From Curtobacterium sp. MCJR17_055 (GTDB lineage Bacteria > Actinomycetota > Actinomycetes > Actinomycetales > Microbacteriaceae), in NCBI RefSeq assembly GCF_003224335.1, contig NZ_QKLF01000007.1, positions 18,524-82,523 of the forward strand: 64,000 nucleotides of DNA. Reading direction: 5' to 3'. The position numbers were made by a program, and so were the translations under genes. Below the pieces are notes generated by a model, which saw nothing but the letters and a program-made list of their open reading frames with translations, was not told the origin of the DNA and did no database searches. This document shows positions 52,286-62,613 of this stretch, piece after piece; the stretch's first letter is position 1, and each line of letters starts with the position of its first letter.

Positions 52286-53434
52286 TCACCCCACGGTCTC
52301 CGCCAGCACCTCGGGCGGGGCGGACCACCGGACGCGGGTGCCGAAGGCGTCCGACACGGCGAGCGCCCGGCCGTCGAGCGAGAGCGTCGCGAAGGCGTCC
52401 GGGTCCGCGGGGTCGACGTCCTCCGGCAGGGTCGCCGCGACCCCGGTGAGGACACCGGTGCGTTCGAGCGCCACCCAGCGGACGCCCCGCTCGCGGAGCC
52501 GGTCGACGAAGCGCTGCCGCCCAGCGCCCGGCACGTAGACGAGCGTCCCCGTGGTCATGACGACCGGCTCGCAGTCGTCCGGCAGGGCGTCGAGGGCCCG
52601 GTCGAGGTCGTCCGGCACGCTGCCGCGGACCCGGACGGGAGGCTCGACCAGCGTCGCCCGCAGCGCGTCCCGCATCAGGGCGGTCCGGTCCGTCGCCTCG
52701 GGCGGGACGGCCTCGGCGAGTCGGGCGAACGCGTCCGGCGCCGCGGGGTCGATCGGGTTCGGGTCGAGGGCGACGCGGGCACCGATCCGGATCGGGGTCG
52801 TCGCGGGAGCGGGTGGTGTCCCCACGACCTCGGCGACGAGGTGCACCGCGGGCCCCTCGACCGCCGTGTGCACCCGGACGAGGTCGCCCGCCGTCGCGCT
52901 CCGTCGTCCGCGCTGCGTCGACCCGGGGCCGGACGGCACGGATCCAGACGGCACAGATCCCGACAGGATGTGCCCCGACGGGATCTGCCCGGACGGGACC
53001 GGACCGGCCGGACGCGCACGGTCGACGAGCCGGTGGTCGAGCGTCACGCGGTCCGGGATCGAGCAGAGTCCGGCCGCCGCTCCGACGTCGAGCAGACCGA
53101 GGGGTCGCGCCGAGGCCGCCGAGAGCGCGGCGAGCACCGGGACGACGGGGGCGAGCCGTCGCGGGTCGTTGGCCTGCACCGTGGCGCTGGTGAGGGCCGC
53201 GACGAGGGCGGGTCGGGCCTCCCGGCCGAGTGCGCGGAGCGCTGCCGGGTCAGCGGGGTCGGCGCCCAGCCGTCGCGCGACCGCGAACAGGAGCTCGGGC
53301 TGGCGCTTCGGCTCCGGCACGGCGTCGAGCAGGTCGACGAGCGGACCCTCGACCGAGCGCGCCCAGGCGGCGTACGTCGGGGAGACCCCGTCGATCCGGT
53401 CGGCGTAGGCGCGGTAGCGGTCCCGCGTGTCCAT
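52286..53434 (-). CDS. DUF2332 family protein
   Basis: The 382-residue protein has the DUF2332 pattern: RYRAYADRIDGVSPTYAAWARSV, LLDVGAAAGLCSIPDRV with a methyltransferase-like glycine motif, and VVMTTGTLVYVPGAGRQRFVDRLRERG. Function unknown; a SAM-binding fold is plausible. A degenerate repeat (PSGQIPSGHILSGSVPSG) fills an inserted loop at about 145-170. Its ATG overlaps the GNAT stop by four bases. Confidence 0.82.
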   Translation of the reverse strand: MDTRDRYRAYADRIDGVSPTYAAWARSVEGPLVDLLDAVPEPKRQPELLFAVARRLGADPADPAALRALGREARPALVAALTSATVQANDPRRLAPVVPVLAALSAASARPLGLLDVGAAAGLCSIPDRVTLDHRLVDRARPAGPVPSGQIPSGHILSGSVPSGSVPSGPGSTQRGRRSATAGDLVRVHTAVEGPAVHLVAEVVGTPPAPATTPIRIGARVALDPNPIDPAAPDAFARLAEAVPPEATDRTALMRDALRATLVEPPVRVRGSVPDDLDRALDALPDDCEPVVMTTGTLVYVPGAGRQRFVDRLRERGVRWVALERTGVLTGVAATLPEDVDPADPDAFATLSLDGRALAVSDAFGTRVRWSAPPEVLAETVG

Positions 53435-53910
53435 CAGGCCCCGGGGCGGTACATGCCGACGTGGGTGATGCCGGCCTCGTCGTAGGGGGCGCCGAAGCGG
53501 ACGAACCCGTGCCGTTCGTACAGTCCGGCGACGTACTGCTGGGCGTGCAGGACGAACGGCTCGGCGCCGTGCGACCCGAGCACCGCCGCCACCAGGCCGC
53601 CGGCGATCCCCTGGCCGCGGTGGTCGGGGTGGGTGGCGACGCGGCCGATCACTCGGGTCGGCACAGAGGTCCCCGCTGGGTGCGGCTCGTCCGGGGCCGG
53701 CCGGACCAGGCGGAGGTACCCGACGACCGGTCCGTCCGCGCCCCCGACCCACCAGTGCTCGGTGTCCGGGTCGCGGTCACGGCCGTCGAAGTCCTCGGCC
53801 GAGACCCGCTGTTCGAGGGCGAACACCCGGTTCCGGAGCCGCACGATGTCGTACAGTTCGTCGGTCGTCAGGTGCTCCCAGCGGGCACGGCGGACGGAAT
53901 GCTCGGACAT
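53434..53910 (-). CDS. GNAT acetyltransferase, ElaA-like
   Basis: A 158-residue acetyltransferase with LYDIVRLRNRVFALEQRVSAEDFDGRDRD and the acetyl-CoA loop VATHPDHRGQGIAGGLV, followed by YVAGLYERHGFVRFG. This matches the ElaA subgroup. The start at 53910 is preferred to an upstream ATG because TAAACT (53918-53923) lies seven bases ahead, giving a leaderless transcript. Divergent from msrB. Confidence 0.87.
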   Translation of the reverse strand: MSEHSVRRARWEHLTTDELYDIVRLRNRVFALEQRVSAEDFDGRDRDPDTEHWWVGGADGPVVGYLRLVRPAPDEPHPAGTSVPTRVIGRVATHPDHRGQGIAGGLVAAVLGSHGAEPFVLHAQQYVAGLYERHGFVRFGAPYDEAGITHVGMYRPGA

Positions 53911-53983
53911 CGGTCGGAGTTTACTGGTGTGACGCACGATGACCGGCGGGCACGAGCCCCGGTCGGAACCAGGAGGTACGCAC

Positions 53984-54385
53984 ATGGCTTACAAGGTCGA
54001 CAAGTCCGACGCCCAGTGGCGCGAGGAGCTCTCCCCTGACCAGTACGCCGTGCTGCGCCAGGCCGGGACGGAGCGCCCGTGGACCGGTGAACTCCTCGAC
54101 GAGGAACGTGCCGGCGTCTACACGTGTGCGGCGTGTGGTGCGGAGCTGTTCAAGAGCGGCACGAAGTTCGACTCCGGCTGCGGCTGGCCGTCGTTCTACG
54201 AGTCGGTCGATCCCGACGCGGTGCAGCTCATCGAAGACAACTCGCTCGGCATGGCCCGCACCGAGGTCCGCTGCGCGAACTGCGGCGGCCACCTTGGCCA
54301 CGTGTTCCCGGACGGCTTCGGGACGCCCACGGGCGACCGCTACTGCATGAACTCGATCTCGCTCAACTTCTCGGCGCAGGAGTAG
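53984..54385 (+). CDS. msrB: peptide-methionine (R)-S-oxide reductase
   Basis: A 133-residue MsrB with zinc ligands C48, C51, C97 and C100, catalytic C121 in RYCMNSISL and the substrate-binding GCGWPSFYE and GGHLGHVFPDG. C66 may be the resolving Cys. It repairs oxidised methionine in the cytoplasm. The ATG has a consensus AGGAGG site. Confidence 0.95.
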   Translation: MAYKVDKSDAQWREELSPDQYAVLRQAGTERPWTGELLDEERAGVYTCAACGAELFKSGTKFDSGCGWPSFYESVDPDAVQLIEDNSLGMARTEVRCANCGGHLGHVFPDGFGTPTGDRYCMNSISLNFSAQE

Positions 54386-54456
54386 GCGGGTGTGACGGCG
54401 CTCGGGCTGCGGCCCGGGCGCCGTCGTCGTGTCCGCCCGGTACGATGGGCGGGTCA

Positions 54457-54532
54457 GCCGGCATGGCGCAATTGGTAGCGCACCGTACTTGTAATACGGG
54501 GGTTGCGGGTTCAAGTCCCGCTGCCGGCCCCA
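54457..54532 (+). tRNA. tRNA-Thr(TGT)
   Basis: A full cloverleaf with acceptor strands GCCGGCA and TGCCGGC, anticodon loop CTTGTAA giving TGT (codon ACA), T-loop GGTTCAAGTCC, and an encoded CCA at 54530-54532. TACGAT at 54441-54446 is the likely -10 box. Confidence 0.95.
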
Positions 54533-54594
54533 GATCACGGCTTCCCGTGCAGCCGAAGGCGGAGCCGTCGCTCACGGCCACCCACACCGGGGCG

Positions 54595-54664
54595 GCGCCC
54601 GACGGTCAGCGCCCGACGGTCAGCGCCCGACGGTCAGCGCCCGACGGTCAGCGCCGCACGGTCA
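54595..54664 (-). repeat. five 14-bp tandem copies across a stop codon
   Basis: GCGCCCGACGGTCA is repeated exactly four times (54595, 54609, 54623, 54637), followed by one variant copy, GCGCCGCACGGTCA, at 54651. The stop codon of the glycosyltransferase gene (TCA on this strand) is in the fourth copy. Confidence 0.9.
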
Positions 54665-56240
54665 GCCCGCCGTCGGACGTCCGGACGATCTCCCCGTCCG
54701 GGATCCACGCCACGACGCGGTCGAGTCGCACCCGCTCGAACGACGACCGCTCGGACGTCAGCAGATCCTGCACCTCCGGCGGCAGCGGGAAGCGACGGTC
54801 CCGGCCGACGACGATCGCGACGAACGGTGCATCGACCACGTCACGGACCCCGCGGTCCCCGACGTACTGGTCGTAGTCGCTCGGGGTGATCGCGCCGAAG
54901 AAGACCTGACCGTCCCGGATGCCCTCGTGCCGCAGGAGCGGGAGCAACCGGGCGACGCCGGTGGCACGTGCCTCCCAGATCGTCCGGGCGGTCGGGATGC
55001 TCCCGACCAGTGCCACCAGGACGAGCACGACGGCGATGCTGCTCGTCAGCCACCGTGGTCGCAGGCGGCTGAGCTGCCCGAGCCCCACGGCGGCGAGCAT
55101 CACGATGAACGGCATCCACGCCGCGTAGTAGGTCGGCAGCGCGATCTCGGCGGCGAGCGAGTAGAACGCCACGAGCAGGACCAGCGGCGCGAGGAGGAAC
55201 ACCACGAGCCTGCCCGGACGCACGACCACCGCGAGCACCACGGCGACGGCGAGCACCACCACGACGGGCGTGCCGACCCCGCGGAGCAGGAACCACCAGT
55301 TCGCCCACCACGGAGCGAACTGGTACGTGTGGCCGGCGATCGAGATGAGGTGTCCGTGCTCGTTCTGTCCGGACTGGAAGGTGAGCATGTACTGCACCGC
55401 GGAGCGCATCCCCATCGGGGCGTAGAGCGCGACGACGGCGACGACGAACGTGGCCGCCCACACCGCTCCGCCGACGACGAGCGCACGCCACCGGCCGAAC
55501 AACACCGGGGCCAGGACGAAGACCGGCAGCAGCACGAGGGTCGACGCCTTCGACGTGACCGACGCCGCCATGAGCACCGCTGACACGGGCACCCACCACC
55601 AGCGGTCGGTACGGATCCACACCCAGATCGCGAAGAGTGCCGCCAGGGCGAAGAACACCATCACCGGGTCGAGCAGCGCCACCCGGTCCAGGCGGGCACC
55701 GGCACCGCCGCGAGGGGTGATGGTCCAGAGTGCGGCGGCCGCGAACCCGGTCCAGAAGCCGACCTCCGCGCGCAGCCAGACGAACATGACCGCCGCGCCG
55801 AGGACGACGAGCGACGCGACCAGGACCCGGGGTGCGACGGCACCCGGCCCACCGACCAGCTGCGCGAGGCCGAACAGGTACTTGGCGGTCGGTGGGTGCT
55901 CACGGTTCTGGTCGAACGCCCCGTGCACGTACGCGAGGCCGGCCTTGACGTAGGTGGCCTCGTCCCCGCCGATGTTGCCGGCGCCGATGCGCCAGAAGCA
56001 CTGGTAGGCGGCCGCGACGGCGAGCAGCACGAGGGCCGTGACGCGCAGCCACGCCCGGTCGAGCACGCCGCGGTCGAGCGCTCGCCGAGCCAGTGGTCCG
56101 CGGTGCTGCGCTGCGTGGTGCGGCGCTCCGCGGTGCTGGACCGGACCGTCCGTGGCGCGATCGTCGGTCAGCGCTCGTGCCGCGTCGGGGTCGTCGACCG
56201 ACCGGCGGTCCGGGGACCAGGGGGCTCGGCGACTGGGCAC
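54648..56240 (-). CDS. GT39/PMT-like membrane glycosyltransferase
   Basis: A 530-residue polytopic protein. After a polar N-terminus the first helix (about 66-85) leads to a loop with GGDEATYVKAGLAYVHGAFDQNREHPPTAKYLFGLAQL, the acidic DE and the H-P-P motif of GT-C glycosyltransferases of the ArnT/PMT superfamily. About ten further helices and a C-terminal extracytoplasmic domain (about 430-530) follow. It should use polyprenyl-phosphate sugars outside the membrane; the acceptor is unknown. The GTG start is leaderless, with TAGGAT (56247-56252) six bases upstream. Confidence 0.82.
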   Translation of the reverse strand: MPSRRAPWSPDRRSVDDPDAARALTDDRATDGPVQHRGAPHHAAQHRGPLARRALDRGVLDRAWLRVTALVLLAVAAAYQCFWRIGAGNIGGDEATYVKAGLAYVHGAFDQNREHPPTAKYLFGLAQLVGGPGAVAPRVLVASLVVLGAAVMFVWLRAEVGFWTGFAAAALWTITPRGGAGARLDRVALLDPVMVFFALAALFAIWVWIRTDRWWWVPVSAVLMAASVTSKASTLVLLPVFVLAPVLFGRWRALVVGGAVWAATFVVAVVALYAPMGMRSAVQYMLTFQSGQNEHGHLISIAGHTYQFAPWWANWWFLLRGVGTPVVVVLAVAVVLAVVVRPGRLVVFLLAPLVLLVAFYSLAAEIALPTYYAAWMPFIVMLAAVGLGQLSRLRPRWLTSSIAVVLVLVALVGSIPTARTIWEARATGVARLLPLLRHEGIRDGQVFFGAITPSDYDQYVGDRGVRDVVDAPFVAIVVGRDRRFPLPPEVQDLLTSERSSFERVRLDRVVAWIPDGEIVRTSDGGLTVRR

Positions 56241-56322
56241 CCCGAGATCCTACGCAGGCGGCGAGCGTCTCCCACCGATGCAGCCGAGCCCCGGCGCGGC
56301 GGGGCCTCCGAGCGCCCGCCCA

Positions 56323-56373
56323 CCACGCGCCACCGGGGGCCCGTCGGGGTGACGGACCCCCGGTGACGCGTGG
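56323..56373 (-). terminator. terminator of the aldo/keto reductase gene
   Basis: Arms 56323-56345 and 56351-56373 pair over 23 bp with two mismatches and loop GGGGT, five bases past the stop codon. Confidence 0.7.
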
Positions 56374-56378
56374 CGCCG

Positions 56379-57410
56379 TCAGCGACCGCCGGTGATCTTC
56401 CGCTCGCGCTGCGCGACGCCGGCCGTGCCGTACGGGTAGTCGTCGATGCGGGGAGCGCTCGCCTCGGTGAGCGTCTGCAGCTCGGCCTGGTCGAGCACGA
56501 GGTCCGCGGCGCCGAGGTTGTCCTGCAGCTGCTCGACGGTCCGTGCGCCGAGGATGACGCTCGTCACCGCCGGCCGGGCGAGGAGCCAGGCCAGGGCGAC
56601 CTGGGAGCGCGAGGCGCCGTGCGCGTCCGCGACGGCGGACACCGCGTCGAGCACCTTCCACGTGCGCTCGTCGGCGTTGCGGGCCTCCCACGCCTCCATG
56701 CCGCGCTTCGGGTCCTCACCGAGTCGGGTCGACCCGGTCGGGGCCTCGTCGCGCTGGTACTTGCCGGAGAGCCAGCCACCGGCGAGCGGGGACCACGGGA
56801 GCAGCCCGATCCCGGCGTCGAGGCAGGCAGGCACGACCTCGTGCTCGATGTCGCGGACGAGCAGGTTGTACTGCGGCTGGAGCGTGACCGGGGGCGCCCA
56901 GTCGTGCAGACGGGCCTCGTAGACCGCCTTCGTGACCTGGTAGCCCAGGTAGTTCGAGAACCCGTAGGAGCCGATCTTGCCTGCCGACACGGCGTCGTCG
57001 AGGAAGCGCAGGGTCTCCTCGATCGGGGTGAGGGCGTCCCACGCGTGCATCTGGTAGAGGTCGATGTGGTCGACGCCGAGCCGCTCCAGCGACGCGTCGA
57101 GGGCCACGCGGAGGTGGCGGCGCGAGAGGCCGAGGTCGTTCGGGCCGTCGCCCTGCGGGAAGCGCCCCTTCGTGGTGAGCACCACCTGCTGCGCGTCGGT
57201 GGGGTGGTCGCGGAGCCACCGTCCGATGATGCGCTCGGACTCGTTGCCCGAGTACACGTCGGCGGTGTCGATGAACGTGCCACCGCCCGCGACGAAGGCG
57301 TCGATGATGGCGTGGGAGGTCGGTTCGTCGGCTTCGCTGCCGAAGGTCATGGTGCCGAGGGTCAGCGACGACACCACTGTCCCGCTGTTGCCGAGGAGTC
57401 TGTAGTCCAT
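56379..57410 (-). CDS. aldo/keto reductase (YajO/Kv-beta-like group)
   Basis: A 343-residue reductase with the tetrad in FIDTADVYSGNESE, LTTKGRF and LYQMHAWD, and the C-terminal NADPH site VTSVILGARTVEQLQDNLGA. Length and the pattern LQPQYNLLVRDIEHEVVPACLDAGIGLLPWSPLAGGWLSGKY place it in the large AKR group with unknown aldehyde substrates. TAGCGT seven bases before the ATG indicates a leaderless start. Confidence 0.9.
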   Translation of the reverse strand: MDYRLLGNSGTVVSSLTLGTMTFGSEADEPTSHAIIDAFVAGGGTFIDTADVYSGNESERIIGRWLRDHPTDAQQVVLTTKGRFPQGDGPNDLGLSRRHLRVALDASLERLGVDHIDLYQMHAWDALTPIEETLRFLDDAVSAGKIGSYGFSNYLGYQVTKAVYEARLHDWAPPVTLQPQYNLLVRDIEHEVVPACLDAGIGLLPWSPLAGGWLSGKYQRDEAPTGSTRLGEDPKRGMEAWEARNADERTWKVLDAVSAVADAHGASRSQVALAWLLARPAVTSVILGARTVEQLQDNLGAADLVLDQAELQTLTEASAPRIDDYPYGTAGVAQRERKITGGR

Positions 57411-57492
57411 GCGGCGGACGCTACGCCGCGCCCCCTCGACGGCGGGAGGGTCCACGAGTACCGGTCAACGGTCTGCAGACGCGAGCGCCCCG

Positions 57493-58272
57493 CTACCGCC
57501 CCAGGAACGCGATCGCCGCCTCCCGGAAGTGCCGCGACGTGGGGGCGTTGAAGTGGTTCCGCCCCGGGATCTCGACGAAGGTCGCGTGCGGCGCTGTCTC
57601 GGCGAGCCGGAGCGCGCTGTCCTTGATCCCGTCCTCGCTGCCGGCGGCCAGCAGCAGCGGCTGCGTCGGCGCGTTCGCCGGCGTCGGCTCGACGCTGTCG
57701 CGCATCCCCTCCACCATCGCGACGAGCGCGCGGAGGTCGTTGCCCTCGACGTTCGCCGCCATCGTGAGGTACCCGTTCGTGACGCGGTCCTCGACCGGGG
57801 TGCCGTCGGTGATGAACGCCCACGCCTGGTCGACGCGGACGCGCCGCATCGGGTCCGCGTCCGGGATCCCGCCGAGCACCGCGCGCGAGATCCGGTCCGA
57901 CATCCGCTCGGCGGCGTGCCACCCGACCCGAGCACCGAGGGAGTAGCCCAGGAACGCGACGTCGTCGAGCAGGTAGGTGTCCACCACCGCTGTGACGTCG
58001 TCGACGAGCAGGTCCATCGAGTAGCTGTGCGGCTCGTGCGGCTTCCCGCTCGCACCGTGGCCGCGCTGGTCGAACGCGATGACGCGGTGACCGGCGCGGA
58101 CGAGGTCACGGGTCCAGCCGGATGCGTGCCAGTTCAGCACGGCCCCGGATGCGAACCCGTGCACGGCGAGGACCGCGGGTGCGTCGGGGTCGCCGAAGTC
58201 GTAGGTGGCGAGCGGCAGGCCGTCCGGGGACATCACGACGCGGGGGCGGGGCGCTTCGGGGACGAGTGACAT
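57493..58272 (-). CDS. alpha/beta hydrolase
   Basis: A 259-residue hydrolase with oxyanion motif VHGFASG (about 38-44), nucleophile S111 in GYSLGAR, acid Asp in AAGSEDGIKD and His in IPGRNHFN. The pattern DQRGHGASGKPHEPHSY is common in esterases and lactonases. Substrate unknown. Divergent from nnrE with 35 bases between the starts. Confidence 0.87.
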   Translation of the reverse strand: MSLVPEAPRPRVVMSPDGLPLATYDFGDPDAPAVLAVHGFASGAVLNWHASGWTRDLVRAGHRVIAFDQRGHGASGKPHEPHSYSMDLLVDDVTAVVDTYLLDDVAFLGYSLGARVGWHAAERMSDRISRAVLGGIPDADPMRRVRVDQAWAFITDGTPVEDRVTNGYLTMAANVEGNDLRALVAMVEGMRDSVEPTPANAPTQPLLLAAGSEDGIKDSALRLAETAPHATFVEIPGRNHFNAPTSRHFREAAIAFLGR

Positions 58273-58307
58273 GGCCCGTCCAGGGTAGTGGGGCCACAGT
58301 GGCGGGT

Positions 58308-59072
58308 ATGGACGGCTACGGCGGCGACCAGATCCGAGCGGCGGAACGCCCCCACCTCCAGGCGGGTGAGCCGCTCATGCAGCGTGCCGCCGACGGGCTC
58401 GCCACGGTGGTCACCGACCTGCTCGACGACCCCGCGGTCCGTCCGGGCGACGGCCCGGGCTCGGTCCTCGTCCTGGTCGGCAGCGGGGACAACGGCGGGG
58501 ACGCCCTGTTCGCCGCTGCGCGGCTGGCCGCTGCCGGGAGGCACGTCACGGTCCTCCGCGTCGGCTCCCGTGTCCACGAGGCGGGCCTGGCAGCAGCTCG
58601 GGAGGCCGGGGCGCGTCTCCTGGACGACCCCGCGGACGGCGGTCCGGTCCCCTCCGCGGCGGGTGCCGCCGACATCCTGCGCGCGGCGACGCCCTCGGCG
58701 GGCGACCGGCTCGCGGAGCTGGCGCGGGAGGCGGCGCTCGACGCCGACCTGGTGCTCGACGGCATCCTGGGGATCGGCGGCGGCGGACCGCTGCGTTCCC
58801 CCGCGCGCGACGTCGTCGCGGCGCTCCGGGAGCTCGCCCGCGAACAGCGGGCCCCGTTCGTCGTGGCCGTCGACGTGCCGAGCGGCATCGACGTGGACAC
58901 CGGCGGCATCGCGGACGACCACGTGCTCCACGCCGACGTCACCGTGACGTTCGGCGGGGTGAAGGCCGGGCTCCTCCGCGGCCCGGCGGCGACGCTCGCC
59001 GGGCGCATCGAGCTGGTCGACGTCGGGATCGGCGCGGGCCTGGCGACCGTGGAGCCGCTGGTCAGCACCTGA
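58308..59072 (+). CDS. nnrE: NAD(P)H-hydrate epimerase (YjeF N-terminal domain)
   Basis: A 254-residue stand-alone YjeF_N domain. The opening GYGGDQIRAAERP and the motif VLVGSGDNGGDALFAAARL, with the paired Asn/Asp of the family, and VDVPSGIDVDTGGIADD are diagnostic. It interconverts R and S forms of damaged hydrated NADH and NADPH so that the dehydratase NnrD can repair them; NnrD is not fused here and not in the window. ATG at 58308 has CACAGT seven bases upstream. Confidence 0.88.
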   Translation: MDGYGGDQIRAAERPHLQAGEPLMQRAADGLATVVTDLLDDPAVRPGDGPGSVLVLVGSGDNGGDALFAAARLAAAGRHVTVLRVGSRVHEAGLAAAREAGARLLDDPADGGPVPSAAGAADILRAATPSAGDRLAELAREAALDADLVLDGILGIGGGGPLRSPARDVVAALRELAREQRAPFVVAVDVPSGIDVDTGGIADDHVLHADVTVTFGGVKAGLLRGPAATLAGRIELVDVGIGAGLATVEPLVST

Positions 59073-59175
59073 GCCGCGTCGTCCGGGCCGGCCTGGACCG
59101 ACGCCGGTGTCCGCGCAACGCCCGGACGGCACACCGGAACGGACGTCCGCCGATGACGTCCGTAGGTTCGACGCC

Positions 59176-60069
59176 ATGACGTTCAACGACGACTCGCAGC
59201 TCAGTGGCGGCAAGGTCAAGCGGCGCGGGCGCACAGCAGGGATCGCGGGCGGCGGCATTGGCGTCGCCGGCATCGTGGTGTTCCTCATCGCACAGTTCAC
59301 CGGGGTCGACCTCAGCGGCGTCGTCGGCGGTGGCGGCGGACTGACGACCATCCAGCAGGGCGGCGCGGAGGCCTCGCCGGTCGCCGAGTGCCGCACCGGT
59401 CGCGACGCGAACGCGAGCATCGACTGCCGCATGGAGGGCGCTGCGGAGTCCCTCGACGCGTACTGGTCCGCCGAGGCCGAGCAGCTCGGGATCAGCTATT
59501 CGACGCCGGAGTTCTTCCTGTTCACCGGGTCGACCGACACCGGGTGCGGGACGGCCTCGGCGTCGACGGGGCCGTTCTACTGTCCGCCCGACCGTGCCCT
59601 CTACGTCGACACGGACTTCTACGACGAGCTCCGCTCCACGTACGGGGCGTCCGGCGGACCGCTCGCGGAGATGTACGTCGTCGCGCACGAGTGGGGCCAC
59701 CACGTCCAGCAGCTCGAGGGCACCTTCGCCGAGACCGACCGCAGCGGCAGCGGGGCCGCGTCGGACAGCGTCCGCGTCGAGCTCCAGGCGGACTGCTACG
59801 CCGGCGCCTGGGTCGGTGACGCGGCGACCACGGAGTCGGCGAACGGGGAGACGTTCTTCGAGCCCGTCACCCGCGCCCAGGTCGCGGACGCACTGTCGGC
59901 GGCGAGCGCGGTCGGCGACGACAGCATCCAGGAGCGCGCCACCGGCCGGGTCGACCCCGACTCGTTCACGCACGGCACGAGCGAGCAGCGTCAGGACTGG
60001 TTCGAGCGGGGCTACGAGCGGGGTGCGACGAGCTGCGACACGCTCACCGTGCCCGCGTCGGCCCTCTGA
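59176..60069 (+). CDS. membrane-anchored neutral zinc metallopeptidase (YpfJ family)
   Basis: A 297-residue protein with the pattern MTFNDDSQLSGGKVKRRG, one membrane helix (about 22-42) and an extracytoplasmic domain with zinc motif H171-E172-x2-H in VAHEWGHHVQQ and the downstream VELQADCYAGAWVGD. Two Cys pairs may be bridged. The family is annotated as predicted metalloprotease without known substrate. TAGGTT (59163-59168) lies seven bases before the ATG, so it is leaderless. Confidence 0.9.
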   Translation: MTFNDDSQLSGGKVKRRGRTAGIAGGGIGVAGIVVFLIAQFTGVDLSGVVGGGGGLTTIQQGGAEASPVAECRTGRDANASIDCRMEGAAESLDAYWSAEAEQLGISYSTPEFFLFTGSTDTGCGTASASTGPFYCPPDRALYVDTDFYDELRSTYGASGGPLAEMYVVAHEWGHHVQQLEGTFAETDRSGSGAASDSVRVELQADCYAGAWVGDAATTESANGETFFEPVTRAQVADALSAASAVGDDSIQERATGRVDPDSFTHGTSEQRQDWFERGYERGATSCDTLTVPASAL

Positions 60070-60075
60070 ACGGCG

Positions 60076-60110
60076 ACGGCCGGGACGCCTCGTGGAGGCG
60101 TCCCGGCCGT
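60076..60110 (+). terminator. terminator of the metallopeptidase gene
   Basis: A perfect 16-bp stem with loop GTG, extended by two more pairs, starts seven bases past the stop codon and also faces the convergent DsbA-like gene. Confidence 0.8.
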
Positions 60111-60160
60111 CGTGCGCGTCCGACACGTGGTCGGTCGTGCTGGTCAGCTCGTGTGCGGTG

Positions 60161-61105
60161 TCAGCCGGCGGTCGGCGACGCGGACCCGGTCGGCGTCGCG
60201 GACGCGGTGGGGGTCGCGCTCGGGGTCGGCGTGGGGGTCGTCTCGGTGCTGCCCGCGGCGCTGACGACGAAGGTCCGGAACTCGTCGTTCGTCGAGGCGG
60301 TGGAGTACGGGTACTGCTTGCCGTTGACGAGCACGAGCGGGGTCCCCGGGAAGGTCGTGAGCTCCGAGCCGGGGATGTCCCCGCCCGTCACGGCGGTGGT
60401 GCGCTCGTCGACCCACTTGCCGTACCGCTGGTCCTCGATGCACTGCTCGATCGTCGAGCCCTTGCGCACACCGGGCACGGTCGTGACGACGTCGGCGAGC
60501 TGCTCGTCGGTGAGGCCCGGCGTGCCCTCCTCCGGCTGCGCGGCGAACAGTGCGCGGTTCACGGCGAAGAACGAGTCCGGGGACTCCTGCGCGACGCAGG
60601 CCGCCGCGTTCGCGGCACGGAGGGAGTACTTCGTGCCCTGGGAGCGGTTCGTCAGGATCGCGACGGGGTGCACGTCGAGGGTCGCGGCACCGGAGTCGAC
60701 GAGCCCCTCGATGTACTCGCTGTTCGTCTGCTCGAACGAACCGCAGATCGGGCAGAGGTAGTCCACGTAGAGGGTGATCCGGACCTGTTCGGCCGAGGCG
60801 GTCGAGCTCGGCGACGGCGTGGACGCGGCACCGGGCTCGACGGCCTTCAGCCCGGCGCCGATCGTGATCCCGCCGTCGGCCATGGTGTCCGGCCCGGGGC
60901 CGGCCGGACGCGAGGAGTTCACGAGCACCAGCGTGACGATGGTGGCGGCGGCGATCAGCACGACGCCCAGTCCGACCTGGAGCCCGATGCGGACACCCCG
61001 CTGGCGTCGCTTCTGCTGGGTACGGGTTCGCTGAGCTCGCTCGCGCGCGGCGGCACGACGCGCGTTGCGCTCGGCGCGGGCGTCGCCTTCGGGGCGGTTG
61101 GTCAT
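60161..61105 (-). CDS. DsbA-like thioredoxin-fold membrane protein
   Basis: A 314-residue protein with a highly basic cytoplasmic N-terminus (about 1-37), a membrane helix (about 40-62) and a DsbA-type domain (about 105-285) with redox motif C118-P-I-C121 and the cis-Pro region FPGTPLVLVNGKQYPY. A Thr/Pro/Ala-rich tail closes it. It should form or isomerise disulfides in exported proteins. The ATG has an AGGAGG site. Confidence 0.9.
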   Translation of the reverse strand: MTNRPEGDARAERNARRAAARERAQRTRTQQKRRQRGVRIGLQVGLGVVLIAAATIVTLVLVNSSRPAGPGPDTMADGGITIGAGLKAVEPGAASTPSPSSTASAEQVRITLYVDYLCPICGSFEQTNSEYIEGLVDSGAATLDVHPVAILTNRSQGTKYSLRAANAAACVAQESPDSFFAVNRALFAAQPEEGTPGLTDEQLADVVTTVPGVRKGSTIEQCIEDQRYGKWVDERTTAVTGGDIPGSELTTFPGTPLVLVNGKQYPYSTASTNDEFRTFVVSAAGSTETTPTPTPSATPTASATPTGSASPTAG

Positions 61106-61168
61106 CGTGCGGTCGTCCTCCTGGTCGGTGTCCGCCGGCCTCCCCCCGGTCGGCGGACGGACCCGGCG

Positions 61169-61174
61169 ATTGTA
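61169..61174 (-). promoter_or_regulatory. -10 box of the DsbA-like gene
   Basis: TACAAT on the minus strand, about 65 bases before the start codon, with TTGGCT 19 bases further upstream. Confidence 0.45.
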
Positions 61175-61367
61175 GTGGCGGCCGATGGGAACCAGCCAAC
61201 CAGCCGACGACGCCCGGAGCCCGCGTGCCCCCCGCACTGGCGCCAGCCGGAGAACTCGTGTTGTATGAGGCATGACGGTCGACGGCGACCGTCCGGGGCC
61301 CGACTGGGCCGCCGCTTCACCACGGATCGTCCGGCACGTACCTGCCGGTGGAGAGGACCGAACGCTC

Positions 61368-62468
<1,101 letters not shown>

Positions 62469-62479
62469 TCGTCACCCCC

Positions 62480-62521
62480 GGGAGCCCGTCATCCGCCGTC
62501 ACCGGCGCCTGGCGGGCTCCC
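62480..62521 (+). terminator. terminator after the ABC ATPase gene
   Basis: GGGAGCCCG (62480-62488) pairs with CGGGCTCCC (62513-62521), with further GC pairing inside. Confidence 0.55.
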
Positions 62522-62533
62522 GTCGTTCCCACC

Positions 62534-62583
62534 TGCGGGACGGGAGGCTCGGTGCGGGCCCGCACCGTGCCTCCCGTCCCGCA
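62534..62583. repeat. 50-bp palindrome, GGGAGGC family
   Basis: Arms of 25 bases (62534-62558 and 62559-62583) are reverse complements apart from one position. It lies between two genes of the same strand, directly ahead of the DUF4032 gene. Confidence 0.7.
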
Positions 62584-62613
62584 GACCCACCGCCGAGCAC
62601 CTGAGGACCCGTC

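Noticed and set aside
53216..53228. Another copy of the palindrome core
   Set aside because: Inside the DUF2332 gene and without a stem.
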